From positions 62,001-126,000 of the forward strand of contig NZ_FNBX01000003.1 of assembly GCF_900102485.1 (NCBI RefSeq): DNA of 64,000 bases, in the 5' to 3' direction. This document shows, piece by piece, positions 26,779 through 34,774 of the stretch. Both the position numbers and the translations under genes were made by a program. The notes beneath the pieces were generated by a model, which did not search any database, was not told the origin of the DNA, and saw only the letters and a program-made list of their open reading frames with translations. The DNA is from Desulfovibrio legallii (GTDB lineage Bacteria > Desulfobacterota > Desulfovibrionia > Desulfovibrionales > Desulfovibrionaceae). The stretch's first letter is position 1. Each line of letters opens with the position of its first letter.

Positions 26779-27147
26779 ATGAAAAAACACATCATGGTCG
26801 TTGACGACTCCAAAACCATTCGCAACCTGGTGGCCTTTGTGCTCAAAGGCGAAGGATTCAGGGTCAGCACGGCTGAGGACGGCCTGGACGCCATTGAAAA
26901 ACTCTACAGCCTGGACCCGGTGGACCTGATCGTTTCGGACGTCAATATGCCGCGTATGGACGGGTTTACCTTCATCAAGACCATCCGCGCCCAGGACGCC
27001 TATAAGGACATCCCCATCATTGTTCTTTCCACAGAAGGGCAGGAGAAAGACATCCAGACCGGCATGAGCCTCGGCGCCAACCTCTATATGGTCAAACCGG
27101 CCCAGCCTGAAAAAATGGTCCGCAACATAAAGATGCTGTTGGGTTAG
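26779..27147 (+). CDS. cheY: Chemotaxis response regulator CheY
   Basis: 122 residues: a single receiver with VVDDSKTIR, phospho-acceptor Asp54 in IVSDVNMPRMDGF, Thr/Ser switch in VLSTEGQ, and Lys106 in YMVKPAQP. It is expected to carry the CheA signal to the flagellar switch. The ATG is set by family length. The 200-bp space after cheW contains an AT-rich stretch (TTCTATTATTCTTTAGC, about 26626-26642), so cheY-cheA may also have a promoter of their own. cheA follows 63 bp later. Confidence 0.93.
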   Translation: MKKHIMVVDDSKTIRNLVAFVLKGEGFRVSTAEDGLDAIEKLYSLDPVDLIVSDVNMPRMDGFTFIKTIRAQDAYKDIPIIVLSTEGQEKDIQTGMSLGANLYMVKPAQPEKMVRNIKMLLG

Positions 27148-27210
27148 CCGATAAGGAATCCAACAGGTGACCATCCCGGTCGCCAATGCGTTGCAGACAA
27201 GGGTGTGGGT

Positions 27211-30195
27211 ATGAGCCAGGACTTTTTCGATCCGGAACTTTTCGCCGACTTTATTGCGGAAGCCAAAGAACATCTGGAGACTATCGAGCCCAATCTTCTG
27301 GAGCTGGAAAAATCCCCGGACAACCTGGCCCTGCTCAACGAAATTTTCCGCCCCATGCACTCCCTCAAAGGGGCGTCGGGTTTTCTCGGGCTTAACCGCA
27401 TCAACCAGATGGCCCATAAGTCCGAGAATATTCTGGACGCCCTGCGCAAAGGCAGCATGGTGGTCACCTCGGAAATCATGGACGTCATCCTGGCCGCCAC
27501 CGACGCCCTGCGCCAGATGATCGACAATCTTGAGGCTTCCAACGCCGAGGGCGATGTGGCCATTGAACCTATAATGGCCCAAATTGACGCCATTATGGCC
27601 GGCGGCGCGCCCGCCGCCCCTGCCCCAGCGCCGGAACCAGCTCCCGCGCCGCAACCGGAGCCCGCCGTGGCGGCGCCCGAAGCGGAAACCCCGGCCGCGC
27701 CGCAGGCCGCAGCGGCGGCGCAGGAGCCGAACCAGGGCCTGAGCGGCAAAGAATGGGTCGCCACCCTGCCCGCCAAGCCCGTCTACGCGCTCACCGCCTT
27801 CGGCGAAGGCCACCTCAAAGATTTTATTGACGAATCCTCGGATATTATCGAAAGCCTGAACAACGGTCTCCTGGAACTGGAAGAAAACCCCACCGGCAAG
27901 GCGGATCTGGTCAACGACCTCTTCCGCTTCTTCCACAATATGAAGGGCAACAGCGGCATTATCGGCTACAACGAGCTCAACGCCCTGACCCACGAGGCCG
28001 AAACCCTGCTCAACAACGTGCGGCAGGGCAAAATCGTCCCCAGCCACGAGCTTATCGACCTGCTCCTGCTGGTAGTGGACATGATGGAAGCGCTGGTCCA
28101 GAAGATCGACGTGCCCAGCGGCCAGGTGACGCCCTTTGAAACGGCGCCCGTAGTGCGCCAGTTGCAGGCGGCCCTGGCCGGCGGCCCCATCGCCCTGCCA
28201 GCGGAACTGCTGGCGGCCCAGGGCAATGCTCCGGCGGCCGCCCCTGCGGCGGAAGCCGCCCTTGCGCCGGAAGCGACGGCTGCCATGCAGGCAGCAGATC
28301 ACCAGGTGGAAGTGGTCCCGCCCACCATTATTCCCGTGGGGGCCGAGGGCGACGACGCCGAGGCTTTTCGCGTCACCGTGCGCCAGCAGGTGGAGATCAT
28401 CCACGCCGCCCTGGAAACCCTGAAAAAAGACGGCGCGCACAAAGACTCCATCGACGCCATCTACCGCTGCCTCGTGGCCGTCAAAAACGCCTGCGGCTTC
28501 ATGGGGCTTACGGATATCAAGGTCTATGCCGAGCGCACCGCGGGCATTGTGGACCAGGGCCGCACCAGCGGCATTGATTTCGGCCTTATGGTGGACCTGC
28601 TTTCGCAGGAGGTGTCCATCATCAACGATATGGTCGCCAAGGCCCTGGCCGAGGGCAAGGCCGTGCATGTGGACGCCCCGGAAGCGGAGGCCGCCCCCGC
28701 AGACGCGCCTGCCGCGCCGCAACCGGAAGCCCCCGCGCCCAGGCCGGAGCCCCCCGCCGCGGCGGCTTCCACGCCAGCCTCCACAGCCCCGGCAACGCCC
28801 CAACCTGCCGCCGCGCCGCATCCGGCTCCTGCTGCGCCCAAGCCCGCCGCGCCCCGCCCGACGCCCCCTGCGACGGCCAAACCCGCCGCGCCTGCCGCCG
28901 CCAAACCAGGCGCGGCCGCCGTGCCGGAGCACAAGAGTTCCTCCACCATCCGGGTGGACCACGAACGCCTGGACCACCTCATGAACCTCATCGGCGAGCT
29001 CATCATCAACCGCAACCGCTACACGCTCATCGCCCGCTCCCTGGAAGACAGCGGGCACGAGGTGGATATCTCCCAGGTGGCGCAGAGCCTTTCCGAAACC
29101 ACCTACGCCATGGCGCGCATCTCCGACGACCTGCAGGACACCATTATGAAGGTGCGCATGGTGCCCGTTTCCTCCGTCTTTTCGCGCTTTCCGCGCCTGG
29201 TGCGCGACCTTTCCCGCAAAAGCGGCAAAGAAGTGGACCTGGTCATGGAAGGCGAAGAAACGGAACTGGACAAGAGCGTGGTGGAAGTCATCGGCGACCC
29301 GCTGGTCCACCTTATCCGCAATTCCGTGGACCACGGCATCGAACCCGAAGACGTGCGCATCGCCGCAGGCAAGCCGCCCCACGGCAAAGTAACCCTGCGC
29401 GCCTTCCACAAGGGCAATTCCGTGGCCATTGAGATTGAAGACGACGGCAAGGGCATTGACCCGGCCAAAATGCGCGAAGTAGCCGTCCGCAAGGGGCTCA
29501 TGTCCGCCGAAGAGGCCGCCCAGCTGGACGACCGCGAGGCCATTGAGCTCATCTTTGCCCCCGGCTTTTCCTCAGCGGAAAAAATTACAGATATCTCCGG
29601 CCGCGGCGTGGGCATGGACGTGGTGCGCACCAACATCAAAAACCTCAAAGGCAGCGTGAGCACCCACTCCGAAGTGGGCAAAGGCACCCGCTTCACCCTC
29701 AGCCTGCCCTTGACCCTGGCCATCATCGACGCCCTTATGGTCAACGTTTCCGGCCAGATGTACGCCATCCCCCTGGACGCGGTTTCTGAAACCACCAAGA
29801 TTGAAGCCGCCCGCCTCACCGACGTCAAAGGCCGCAAAGCCGTCACCCTGCGTGGCGAAGTTCTGGGCGTGGTGGAGCTGGCCGAAATGCTGGGCCTGCC
29901 CCGCACCGATCCCCTGCCCGACGTTCTCGCCGTAGTGGTCATCCACGATAACGAACGCCGCCTGGGCCTGGTGGTGGACCGTCTGCTGGAGCGCCAGGAA
30001 ATCGTCATCAAGCCCCTGGGGGCCTACCTCGGCGACCTCAAAGGCATCTCCGGGGCCACCATCATGGGCGACGGCTCCGTCATCCTTATCCTGGACCCGC
30101 ACGAAGTTTACCTCATGGCCACCTCCAAGGCCGCGTCCATGCCCCCTGCTGAAGCCGCCAAACAGCCTGCCCCGCGTCAGCAGCAGCAAGGGTAA
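27211..30195 (+). CDS. cheA: Chemotaxis histidine kinase CheA with multiple Hpt-like domains
   Basis: 994 residues, much longer than the usual 650-700. First Hpt: His50 in FRPMHSLKGASGF. Second Hpt: His242 in FRFFHNMKGNSGI. A third Hpt-like helical bundle (about 385-460) has lost the His (IYRCLVAVKNACGF). Pro/Ala-rich linkers separate the three. The dimerisation helix (DHERLDHLMNLIGELIINRNRY) follows, then the ATPase (LVHLIRNSVDHGIE, DDGKGID, FSSAEKITDISGRGVGMDVV) and a C-terminal CheW-like regulatory domain. It phosphorylates CheY and CheB. A GTG 6 bp upstream is an alternative start; the ATG has AAGGG 7 bases before it. No P2 CheY-binding domain is obvious. Confidence 0.95.
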   Translation: MSQDFFDPELFADFIAEAKEHLETIEPNLLELEKSPDNLALLNEIFRPMHSLKGASGFLGLNRINQMAHKSENILDALRKGSMVVTSEIMDVILAATDALRQMIDNLEASNAEGDVAIEPIMAQIDAIMAGGAPAAPAPAPEPAPAPQPEPAVAAPEAETPAAPQAAAAAQEPNQGLSGKEWVATLPAKPVYALTAFGEGHLKDFIDESSDIIESLNNGLLELEENPTGKADLVNDLFRFFHNMKGNSGIIGYNELNALTHEAETLLNNVRQGKIVPSHELIDLLLLVVDMMEALVQKIDVPSGQVTPFETAPVVRQLQAALAGGPIALPAELLAAQGNAPAAAPAAEAALAPEATAAMQAADHQVEVVPPTIIPVGAEGDDAEAFRVTVRQQVEIIHAALETLKKDGAHKDSIDAIYRCLVAVKNACGFMGLTDIKVYAERTAGIVDQGRTSGIDFGLMVDLLSQEVSIINDMVAKALAEGKAVHVDAPEAEAAPADAPAAPQPEAPAPRPEPPAAAASTPASTAPATPQPAAAPHPAPAAPKPAAPRPTPPATAKPAAPAAAKPGAAAVPEHKSSSTIRVDHERLDHLMNLIGELIINRNRYTLIARSLEDSGHEVDISQVAQSLSETTYAMARISDDLQDTIMKVRMVPVSSVFSRFPRLVRDLSRKSGKEVDLVMEGEETELDKSVVEVIGDPLVHLIRNSVDHGIEPEDVRIAAGKPPHGKVTLRAFHKGNSVAIEIEDDGKGIDPAKMREVAVRKGLMSAEEAAQLDDREAIELIFAPGFSSAEKITDISGRGVGMDVVRTNIKNLKGSVSTHSEVGKGTRFTLSLPLTLAIIDALMVNVSGQMYAIPLDAVSETTKIEAARLTDVKGRKAVTLRGEVLGVVELAEMLGLPRTDPLPDVLAVVVIHDNERRLGLVVDRLLERQEIVIKPLGAYLGDLKGISGATIMGDGSVILILDPHEVYLMATSKAASMPPAEAAKQPAPRQQQQG

Positions 30196-30212
30196 AGGCG
30201 GACAAGTTTGCA

Positions 30213-30298
30213 GGGGGAAGGGGGAACTTTTGTGAACAAAGGTTCCCCCTTCCCCCCCGCGCCCCCTATCCCCTTCAAAAAACTTTTCTTCCTCAAGG
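30213..30298 (-). repeat. GC-rich hairpin repeat, copy G1
   Basis: A perfect 15-bp stem (30213-30227 with 30242-30256) of the form GGGGGAAGGGGGAAC, with a 14-base loop containing CTTTTGTG..CAAAG. It is followed on the plus strand by a conserved tail CCTATCCCCTTCAAAAAAC. Read on the minus strand it matches copy G2 downstream of rpmB: the GAAGGGGATA tail leads into the hairpin. It could act as the cheA terminator. Confidence 0.85.
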
Positions 30299-30415
30299 CA
30301 ATGCGCCAGGCGTACCCTGGGAGGAAAAACTTTAAAGATTTTTGTAGGTTGTTGTTTGGGTTAGAACGGCTGCAACCGCACGCTCTTGAGCTGGCAGATT
30401 TTTCGGGAAAATTTC

Positions 30416-30446
30416 TTGCCTTTTGTTTTGGATTGGACTATATAAC
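30416..30446 (+). promoter_or_regulatory. Putative rpmB promoter
   Basis: TTGCCT (30416-30421) and TATATA (30439-30444) are separated by 17 bases, giving a leader of about 85 bases before rpmB. The surrounding AT-rich stretch stands out against the GC-rich background. Confidence 0.5.
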
Positions 30447-30534
30447 CGTTTCGCGCGGTCATGCCCGCCCAGAGGTGCTTTTGACGCCGGGCCTCGTTTT
30501 TGCCGCCAATTTTTTTGCATCTGCGGAGGAAAAT

Positions 30535-30744
30535 ATGAGCAAGGAATGCGTGTTCTGCGGCAAAAAGCCCCAGGTTGGCAATCTTGTGAGCCACTCCAAC
30601 ATCAAGACCAAGCGCCGCTTCGCTCCTAACCTGCAGCGTGTGCGCCATCAGTTCCCGGACGGCAGCGTGCGCACCCTCACCGTGTGCACCCGTTGCCTGC
30701 GCTCCGGCGTGGTGACCAAACCCCTGGTGCGCAAGCAAGGCTAA
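30535..30744 (+). CDS. rpmB: 50S ribosomal protein L28
   Basis: 69 residues, normal for bacterial L28. The sequence [21 protein letters not shown] shows the first CxxC of the zinc-binding type, followed by [22 protein letters not shown] supplies the second CxxC, so this is the zinc-binding form of L28. GGAGG lies upstream at usual spacing (GCGGAGGAAAATATG). It stands alone between two hairpin repeats, with its own promoter and terminator; no rpmG partner is adjacent. Confidence 0.97.
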   Translation: MSKECVFCGKKPQVGNLVSHSNIKTKRRFAPNLQRVRHQFPDGSVRTLTVCTRCLRSGVVTKPLVRKQG

Positions 30745-30771
30745 ACCTGGATTTTTTTCGAAAAGATTTCT

Positions 30772-30820
30772 GCGGCACGGCCCCGGCTCTTTTCTGTCGG
30801 GGCCGTGCCGCGTGTTTTTT
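30772..30820 (+). terminator. Rho-independent terminator of rpmB
   Basis: Perfect 14-bp stem (30772-30785, beginning GCGGCACGG, with 30798-30811). The loop is 12 bases and GTGTTTTTT follows. It starts 28 bp after the rpmB stop. Confidence 0.93.
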
Positions 30821-30889
30821 CCGCCCGATCCCCGCCCTGTTTTACCTGCCGCTGCGCAACCCAGTCCGCTTTTGCCCCGTACTGTCCAA

Positions 30890-30980
30890 AGAAAAAAGTT
30901 TTTGAAGGGGATATGTGGGGAAGGGGGACTTTTGCCCACAAAAGTCCCCCTCCCCCACAAAAATTTTCCTTCTTGAGGCC
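30890..30980 (+). repeat. GC-rich hairpin repeat, copy G2
   Basis: A 20-bp stem with one mismatch (30915-30934, beginning GTGGGGAAGG, with 30939-30958), closed by a 4-base loop. It is preceded by AAGTTTTTGAAGGGGATA. It is the same element as G1 in opposite orientation, so the pair brackets rpmB. It ends about 10-30 bp before the rhomboid gene. Confidence 0.85.
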
Positions 30981-30991
30981 AGCATGCGCCA

Positions 30992-31981
30992 ATGCTAGCA
31001 TGCCGCATGCCTGCCTTTGCTTCTTCTCGCCATTCTCTGCCGGCCGGACGCTGGCGCGTGCGGCGCAGGCCCGGTTCCGTCCCCGCATTCTGGCGCAAAG
31101 TTCTGGAAGTGGACGGCGCTGCGGGCTATGCCCGCGCGCGCGATCGTCTGCTGGTGTTGGAGGCCTGCCGCATCCCTTGCCGCACGGCGACGGTGGGAGG
31201 GGCTTTGCACGTCTATGTGCCGCCTTTGCTGGAACAGCGGGCACGGCAGGAGCTGGCGGAATTTGTGCGGGAGCAGCAGCCGCGGCCGCCGGAAACGCCG
31301 TGGCGGGCTTGTCCCCATGCGTACCTCTCGGTGCTGGCCTTGTTGCCGCTGGTGCTTTGGCACGGCTGGCGGGTGGGCTGGTGGCCCGCTCCCGGGCTGC
31401 TGCCGCCGCCGGAAACCTGGGCCGCCGCCGGCATGCTGGATGCCGTACGGGTGCGGGTTTTCGGAGAATGGTACCGGGCCGTCACGGCCCTCACCCTGCA
31501 CGCGGGCCTCACCCATTTGTGCGGCAATGTGGTTTTTGGAGCGTTGTTTCTGACCCTGCTGGCCCGGTGCACGGGCGCGGGCGCGGCCGTGCTGCTGGCC
31601 CTGCTGGGGGGGGCTGCGGGCAATGCGCTGACCGTGCCCTTGCGGCCCGGGGCTTTTACAAGCCTGGGCTTTTCCACCGCGCTGTTCGCCGCCATAGGGG
31701 GTCTGGCTGGGGCTATGGCCCGGCGGGAAGGGCACTGGCGCAAGGCCATGCTGCCCGTGGCCGCCGGGGCGGCCTTGCTGGCCATGCTGGGGACGGAAGG
31801 GGAAAATACGGACTACCTGGCCCATGTGGCCGGGCTGGCCTGCGGCCTGCTTCTGGGCTTGCTGGTCGGGGGCGACGCCAGATGGCACACGGCCGCCTGG
31901 CGGCAACTGGCGGGCTTTGTTCTGGCTCTGGCCCTGCCCGCGGCCGCCTGGGTGTGGGCTTTCGCCGCGGCGGGGCGGTAG
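30992..31981 (+). CDS. Rhomboid-family intramembrane serine protease
   Basis: 329 residues. An N-terminal soluble part of about 110 residues (VPAFWRKVLEVDGAAGYARARDRLLVLEACRIP) is followed by about six membrane helices. Rhomboid marks: LTLHAGLTHLCGNVVFG (helix 2 His/Asn), the serine-bearing LGFSTALFAAIGG, and the C-terminal His in AHVAGLACGLLLG. The serine motif reads GFST rather than the usual GxSG. The enzyme cleaves substrates within the inner membrane. An alternative ATG lies 15 bp downstream; GAGG precedes the chosen one by 13 bases, so the start is uncertain. It converges on hslU. Confidence 0.83.
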   Translation: MLACRMPAFASSRHSLPAGRWRVRRRPGSVPAFWRKVLEVDGAAGYARARDRLLVLEACRIPCRTATVGGALHVYVPPLLEQRARQELAEFVREQQPRPPETPWRACPHAYLSVLALLPLVLWHGWRVGWWPAPGLLPPPETWAAAGMLDAVRVRVFGEWYRAVTALTLHAGLTHLCGNVVFGALFLTLLARCTGAGAAVLLALLGGAAGNALTVPLRPGAFTSLGFSTALFAAIGGLAGAMARREGHWRKAMLPVAAGAALLAMLGTEGENTDYLAHVAGLACGLLLGLLVGGDARWHTAAWRQLAGFVLALALPAAAWVWAFAAAGR

Positions 31982-32001
31982 GCCGCCCCACCGTGGTCGG
32001 C

Positions 32002-33315
32002 TTACAGAATATACTGGCTCAAATCCTGATCGCTGCGCACATCCTGCAGTTTTTCCGCCACATAGGCCTTGTTGACCACCACCTGCGCGCCGGGCATTTC
32101 CGGCGCGTCAAAGGAGAGGTCAGCCAGAATCTTTTCCATAATGGTATACAGCCGCCGCGCGCCGATGTTTTCCGTGCGGGCGTTGGTGTCTTCGGCAAAG
32201 GCCGCGATTTCTTCCAGGCCGTCGTCCGTGAAGCTCAGGCGAATCTGTTCGGTCTGGAGCAGGGCCGCGTACTGCTTGGTCAGGGCGTTGTCCGGCTCTT
32301 TGAGAATGCGCAAAAATTCGTCCTTGCCCAAGGGCTGCAACTCCACGCGCAGGGGGAAACGCCCCTGCAGCTCCGGAATCATGTCCGAAGGCTTGCTGAA
32401 GTGGAAAGCCCCGGCGGCAATAAAAAGGATGTGGTCCGTGCGCACCATGCCGTACTTGGTATTGACGGCGCTGCCTTCCACAATGGGCAGCAGATCGCGC
32501 TGCACGCCTTCGCGGGAGATGTCCGAGGTGCGGTTCTGTGAAGAGCTGGCGATCTTGTCGATTTCGTCGATAAAAATAATGCCGGTCTGCTCCACACGCT
32601 CACGGGCGCGGTCCACCAGGGCGTCCTGATCCACCAGCTTGCCGGATTCTTCCTGCACCAGCACGTTGAAGGCGTCGCGCACCTTCATTTTGCGGCGGCT
32701 GCACTTGGGCGGAAAAGCCTTGCTGAACATGTCGCGCATCTGGCCGCCCACCTGCTCCATGCCGGGGATGGCAAAAACGTCCACGCCCATGCCGCCCTGT
32801 TCGGTCACTTCCAATTCCACTTCGCGCTGGTCCAGAAAGCCCAGGTGGAACTGCTGCAGGAGCTTCTCCCGCGTGTCCGCGCGCTCGGTCATCCCGAAGG
32901 AGCTGGGCAACAGCAGATCCATAAGGCGAGACTCGGCCGCGGCTTCGGCAGCCTTGCGCACGCGGGCGTTTTCTTCCTCGCGCACCAGGTTGATGCCTAT
33001 TTCCATAAGGTCGCGCACCATGGATTCCACATCCCGGCCCACATAGCCCACTTCCGTGAACTTGGTGGCCTCCACCTTGACAAAGGGCGCGCCGGAAAGT
33101 TTGGCCAGCCGCCGGGCTATTTCCGTCTTGCCCACGCCCGTGGGGCCCATCATGATGATGTTTTTGGGCGAAACCTCGTCCCGCAGCTCCGGATCCAGGT
33201 GCTGCCGCCGCCAACGGTTGCGCACAGCCACGGCCACCATGCGTTTGGCCTGTTCCTGTCCAATGACGAATTTGTCCAGTTCGGCCACAATCTGCCGGGG
33301 AGTCAACGTGCTCAT
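32002..33315 (-). CDS. hslU: ATP-dependent protease ATPase subunit HslU
   Basis: 437 residues. AAA+ unfoldase that feeds the HslV peptidase. [27 protein letters not shown] at the start, Walker [10 protein letters not shown], the pore loop [14 protein letters not shown], and the I-domain (residues about 110-220) are all present. So are Walker [12 protein letters not shown], sensor [14 protein letters not shown], and the C-terminal DQDLSQYIL that docks into HslV. It is complete and intact. hslV is not adjacent: the neighbours are a convergent rhomboid gene and, upstream, a shared regulatory space with tpx that contains repeat copy B. Confidence 0.97.
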   Translation of the reverse strand: MSTLTPRQIVAELDKFVIGQEQAKRMVAVAVRNRWRRQHLDPELRDEVSPKNIIMMGPTGVGKTEIARRLAKLSGAPFVKVEATKFTEVGYVGRDVESMVRDLMEIGINLVREEENARVRKAAEAAAESRLMDLLLPSSFGMTERADTREKLLQQFHLGFLDQREVELEVTEQGGMGVDVFAIPGMEQVGGQMRDMFSKAFPPKCSRRKMKVRDAFNVLVQEESGKLVDQDALVDRARERVEQTGIIFIDEIDKIASSSQNRTSDISREGVQRDLLPIVEGSAVNTKYGMVRTDHILFIAAGAFHFSKPSDMIPELQGRFPLRVELQPLGKDEFLRILKEPDNALTKQYAALLQTEQIRLSFTDDGLEEIAAFAEDTNARTENIGARRLYTIMEKILADLSFDAPEMPGAQVVVNKAYVAEKLQDVRSDQDLSQYIL

Positions 33316-33660
33316 CAAAAGCTCCTGCTTGGGGTCACTACCCTTGTAGTATAAGCACCTTCCGGCGTCTGGCAAGCCGCCGCCCGGCTTGCGGTCCGGC
33401 CGCGCTCCGCGTATATTATTTCAAGAGCAGATTCCTTTTAAGAATATGCAACCGCAAAGGTTACGGCACCGCTCGTTCCGGCGCTTGCCAGCGCAAATAA
33501 CTTGCGCTTACGCCTCCACGGCGAGCGTCTGCTCACGCAGCCGAACGGCATTTCAACGTTGCAATGCCGTAAATGACGCAACCTGCTGTCAGGAATAATT
33601 ATTGACAACTCAATGCGCCTGCGGCACAGTGATGGGAACCCGAACACCAAGGAGTTTACT
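33316..33660. other. Divergent regulatory space hslU-tpx
   Basis: 345 bp without a gene. It contains repeat copy B (33426-33571), then an AT-rich palindrome AATAATTATT (33594-33603) and a TTGACA (33602-33607) 54 bp before tpx. No good -10 lies 17 bases after that TTGACA, so the tpx promoter is not firmly located. Confidence 0.6.
33426..33571 (+). repeat. Dispersed structured intergenic repeat, copy B
   Basis: Starts AGCAGATT and ends at the terminal inverted repeat 33545-33570. Second and third hairpin segments are present (CGCTTGCCAGCGC, GCGCAAATAACTTGCGC, GGCGAGCGTCTGCTCACGC). In the terminal stem the second pair is C-G instead of G-C (ACGGCAT with ATGCCGT), a compensatory double change. 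The element lies between two divergent genes, hslU and tpx. Confidence 0.9.
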
Positions 33661-34164
33661 ATGGATACAGTTACGTTTAAGGGTGGCACCATGCATCTGA
33701 GTGGCAACCAGCCCGTTGCAGGTCAGAAAGCGCCGGACTTCACCCTCACCGCCACGGATATGAGCGCCAAAAGCCTTAAAGATTATGCCGGCAAGGTGCT
33801 GGTGCTGGTAACCGTGCCTTCGCTGGATACGCCGGTGTGCGATATGGAAGTACGCCGCTTCAACAAGGAAGCCGCCGCCCTTTCCGACAAAGTGCGCATT
33901 GTGGCCGTAAGCCGCGACCTACCCTTTGCCCAGGCCCGCTGGTGCGGGGCCGCCGGGGTGACGGCGGTGCAGACCCTTTCTGATTACAGAGACGCGAGCT
34001 TCGGCAAGACCTACGGCGTGCTCCTCAATGAGCTGCACCTGCTGGCGCGCTCCATCTTTGTGGTGGGCCCGGACGGAACCGTGGCCTACAGCCAGATCGT
34101 GCCCGAAGTGACCCACGAACCCGACTACGCTGCCGCGCTGGAAGCGGTAAAAAAGCTGGCCTGA
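33661..34164 (+). CDS. tpx: Thiol peroxidase (Tpx-type peroxiredoxin)
   Basis: 167 residues, usual size. It reduces hydrogen and alkyl peroxides using thioredoxin. Peroxidatic Cys60 sits in SLDTPVCDMEVRRFN and resolving Cys95 in QARWCGAAGV, the spacing of atypical 2-Cys Tpx. VTFKGGTMHLSGNQPVAGQKAPDF at the start is typical. AAGGAG lies 8 bases before the ATG. Transcribed divergently from hslU; a paired-hairpin module follows the stop. Confidence 0.97.
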   Translation: MDTVTFKGGTMHLSGNQPVAGQKAPDFTLTATDMSAKSLKDYAGKVLVLVTVPSLDTPVCDMEVRRFNKEAAALSDKVRIVAVSRDLPFAQARWCGAAGVTAVQTLSDYRDASFGKTYGVLLNELHLLARSIFVVGPDGTVAYSQIVPEVTHEPDYAAALEAVKKLA

Positions 34165-34474
34165 GCGGTAAAATAACTGGCGCAAACACGCCTTCAGGCG
34201 ACCTGGGGGGGGCGCTTGCCCCCCAAGGCTCGCGTCGTTTTCCCCAAAGCCCGTCAGACTGCAAACGGGGGCGAAACATCCCCGTGCATGGGCGCTTTTG
34301 CGAAGGCCATTGGCCACGCCAGACGAACCGCGCGCCACGCAGCCCTGCCGCGTGTGCCCGTTGTCGCTCTACTGCCCTTTCGCGCCAGGGCAGCCGCCGA
34401 AACACGCAAAAGGCGACCGGCTCGGACGGCCCCTGCGGAAAGCATACCCCTGCACGGTCCAACGGGCGCCGACT
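34165..34474. other. Intergenic space after tpx
   Basis: 310 bp between convergent genes. The paired hairpin 34189-34224 is near the tpx end. A further imperfect stem (ACGGGG with CCCCGT) lies at about 34264-34282. I see no open frame with protein character and no recognised RNA in the remainder. Confidence 0.55.
34189..34242 (+). terminator. Paired-hairpin terminator-like module after tpx
   Basis: First hairpin: CGCC-TTCA-GGCG (34189-34200). Second: GGGGGGC (34207-34213) with GCCCCCC (34218-34224) and loop GCTT. Then comes a spacer, and TTTTCCCC at about 34237-34244. The same two-hairpin plus TTTTCCCC layout occurs on the minus strand at 835-784. The T-run is distant from the stem here, so termination efficiency is uncertain. 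Confidence 0.5.
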
Positions 34475-34768
34475 TCATTTTTTACGCCGCGCGCGTTCCC
34501 GCGTCAGGGGCAGGGCCAGCCCTGCGACCAGAATCTGCCCTACGGCCAGCGTCACATCCCGGTCCAGCCAGGCAGCGGCCAACACCAGCCCCGCGCCCAG
34601 GAACAACGCCCAGGCCCGGCCCAACACATAGCCCGCGGCCTGCACAGCCGCGCCCAAAAGCAGTAGCCCCCCGGCCAGCCACACCAGGGCGTCGGTGGGC
34701 GGCAGCCAGAGCGTCAGGGGCGTTGCGCCCGCAGACGACGCCACGGCGGCAAATGCGGGTTCTGGCAC
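34475..34768 (-). CDS. Small hydrophobic membrane protein
   Basis: 97 residues, GTG start 6 bp after the prmA stop. Two to three hydrophobic segments (about 28-48, 50-66 and 70-86) and a positively charged tail (LTRERARRKK) suggest an inner-membrane protein with a cytoplasmic C-terminus. No family recognised. The ribosome site is weak (GGG only), but the tight spacing favours co-translation with prmA. Codon use is in line with its neighbours. Confidence 0.55.
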   Translation of the reverse strand: MPEPAFAAVASSAGATPLTLWLPPTDALVWLAGGLLLLGAAVQAAGYVLGRAWALFLGAGLVLAAAWLDRDVTLAVGQILVAGLALPLTRERARRKK

Positions 34769-34774
34769 GGGGCC

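Larger units (their letters stand above)
30196..30534. other. Intergenic space cheA-rpmB
   Basis: 339 bp without a credible gene. The first 100 bp hold hairpin repeat G1, which may terminate cheA. The last 120 bp hold the putative rpmB promoter and leader. No further feature is recognised between about 30300 and 30410. Confidence 0.7.

Noticed and set aside
30416..30520. Open frame running through the rpmB leader that would extend L28 by about 109 residues
   Set aside because: L28 is about 65-80 residues, GGAGG sits before the internal ATG, and the upstream part contains promoter-like and repeat DNA.
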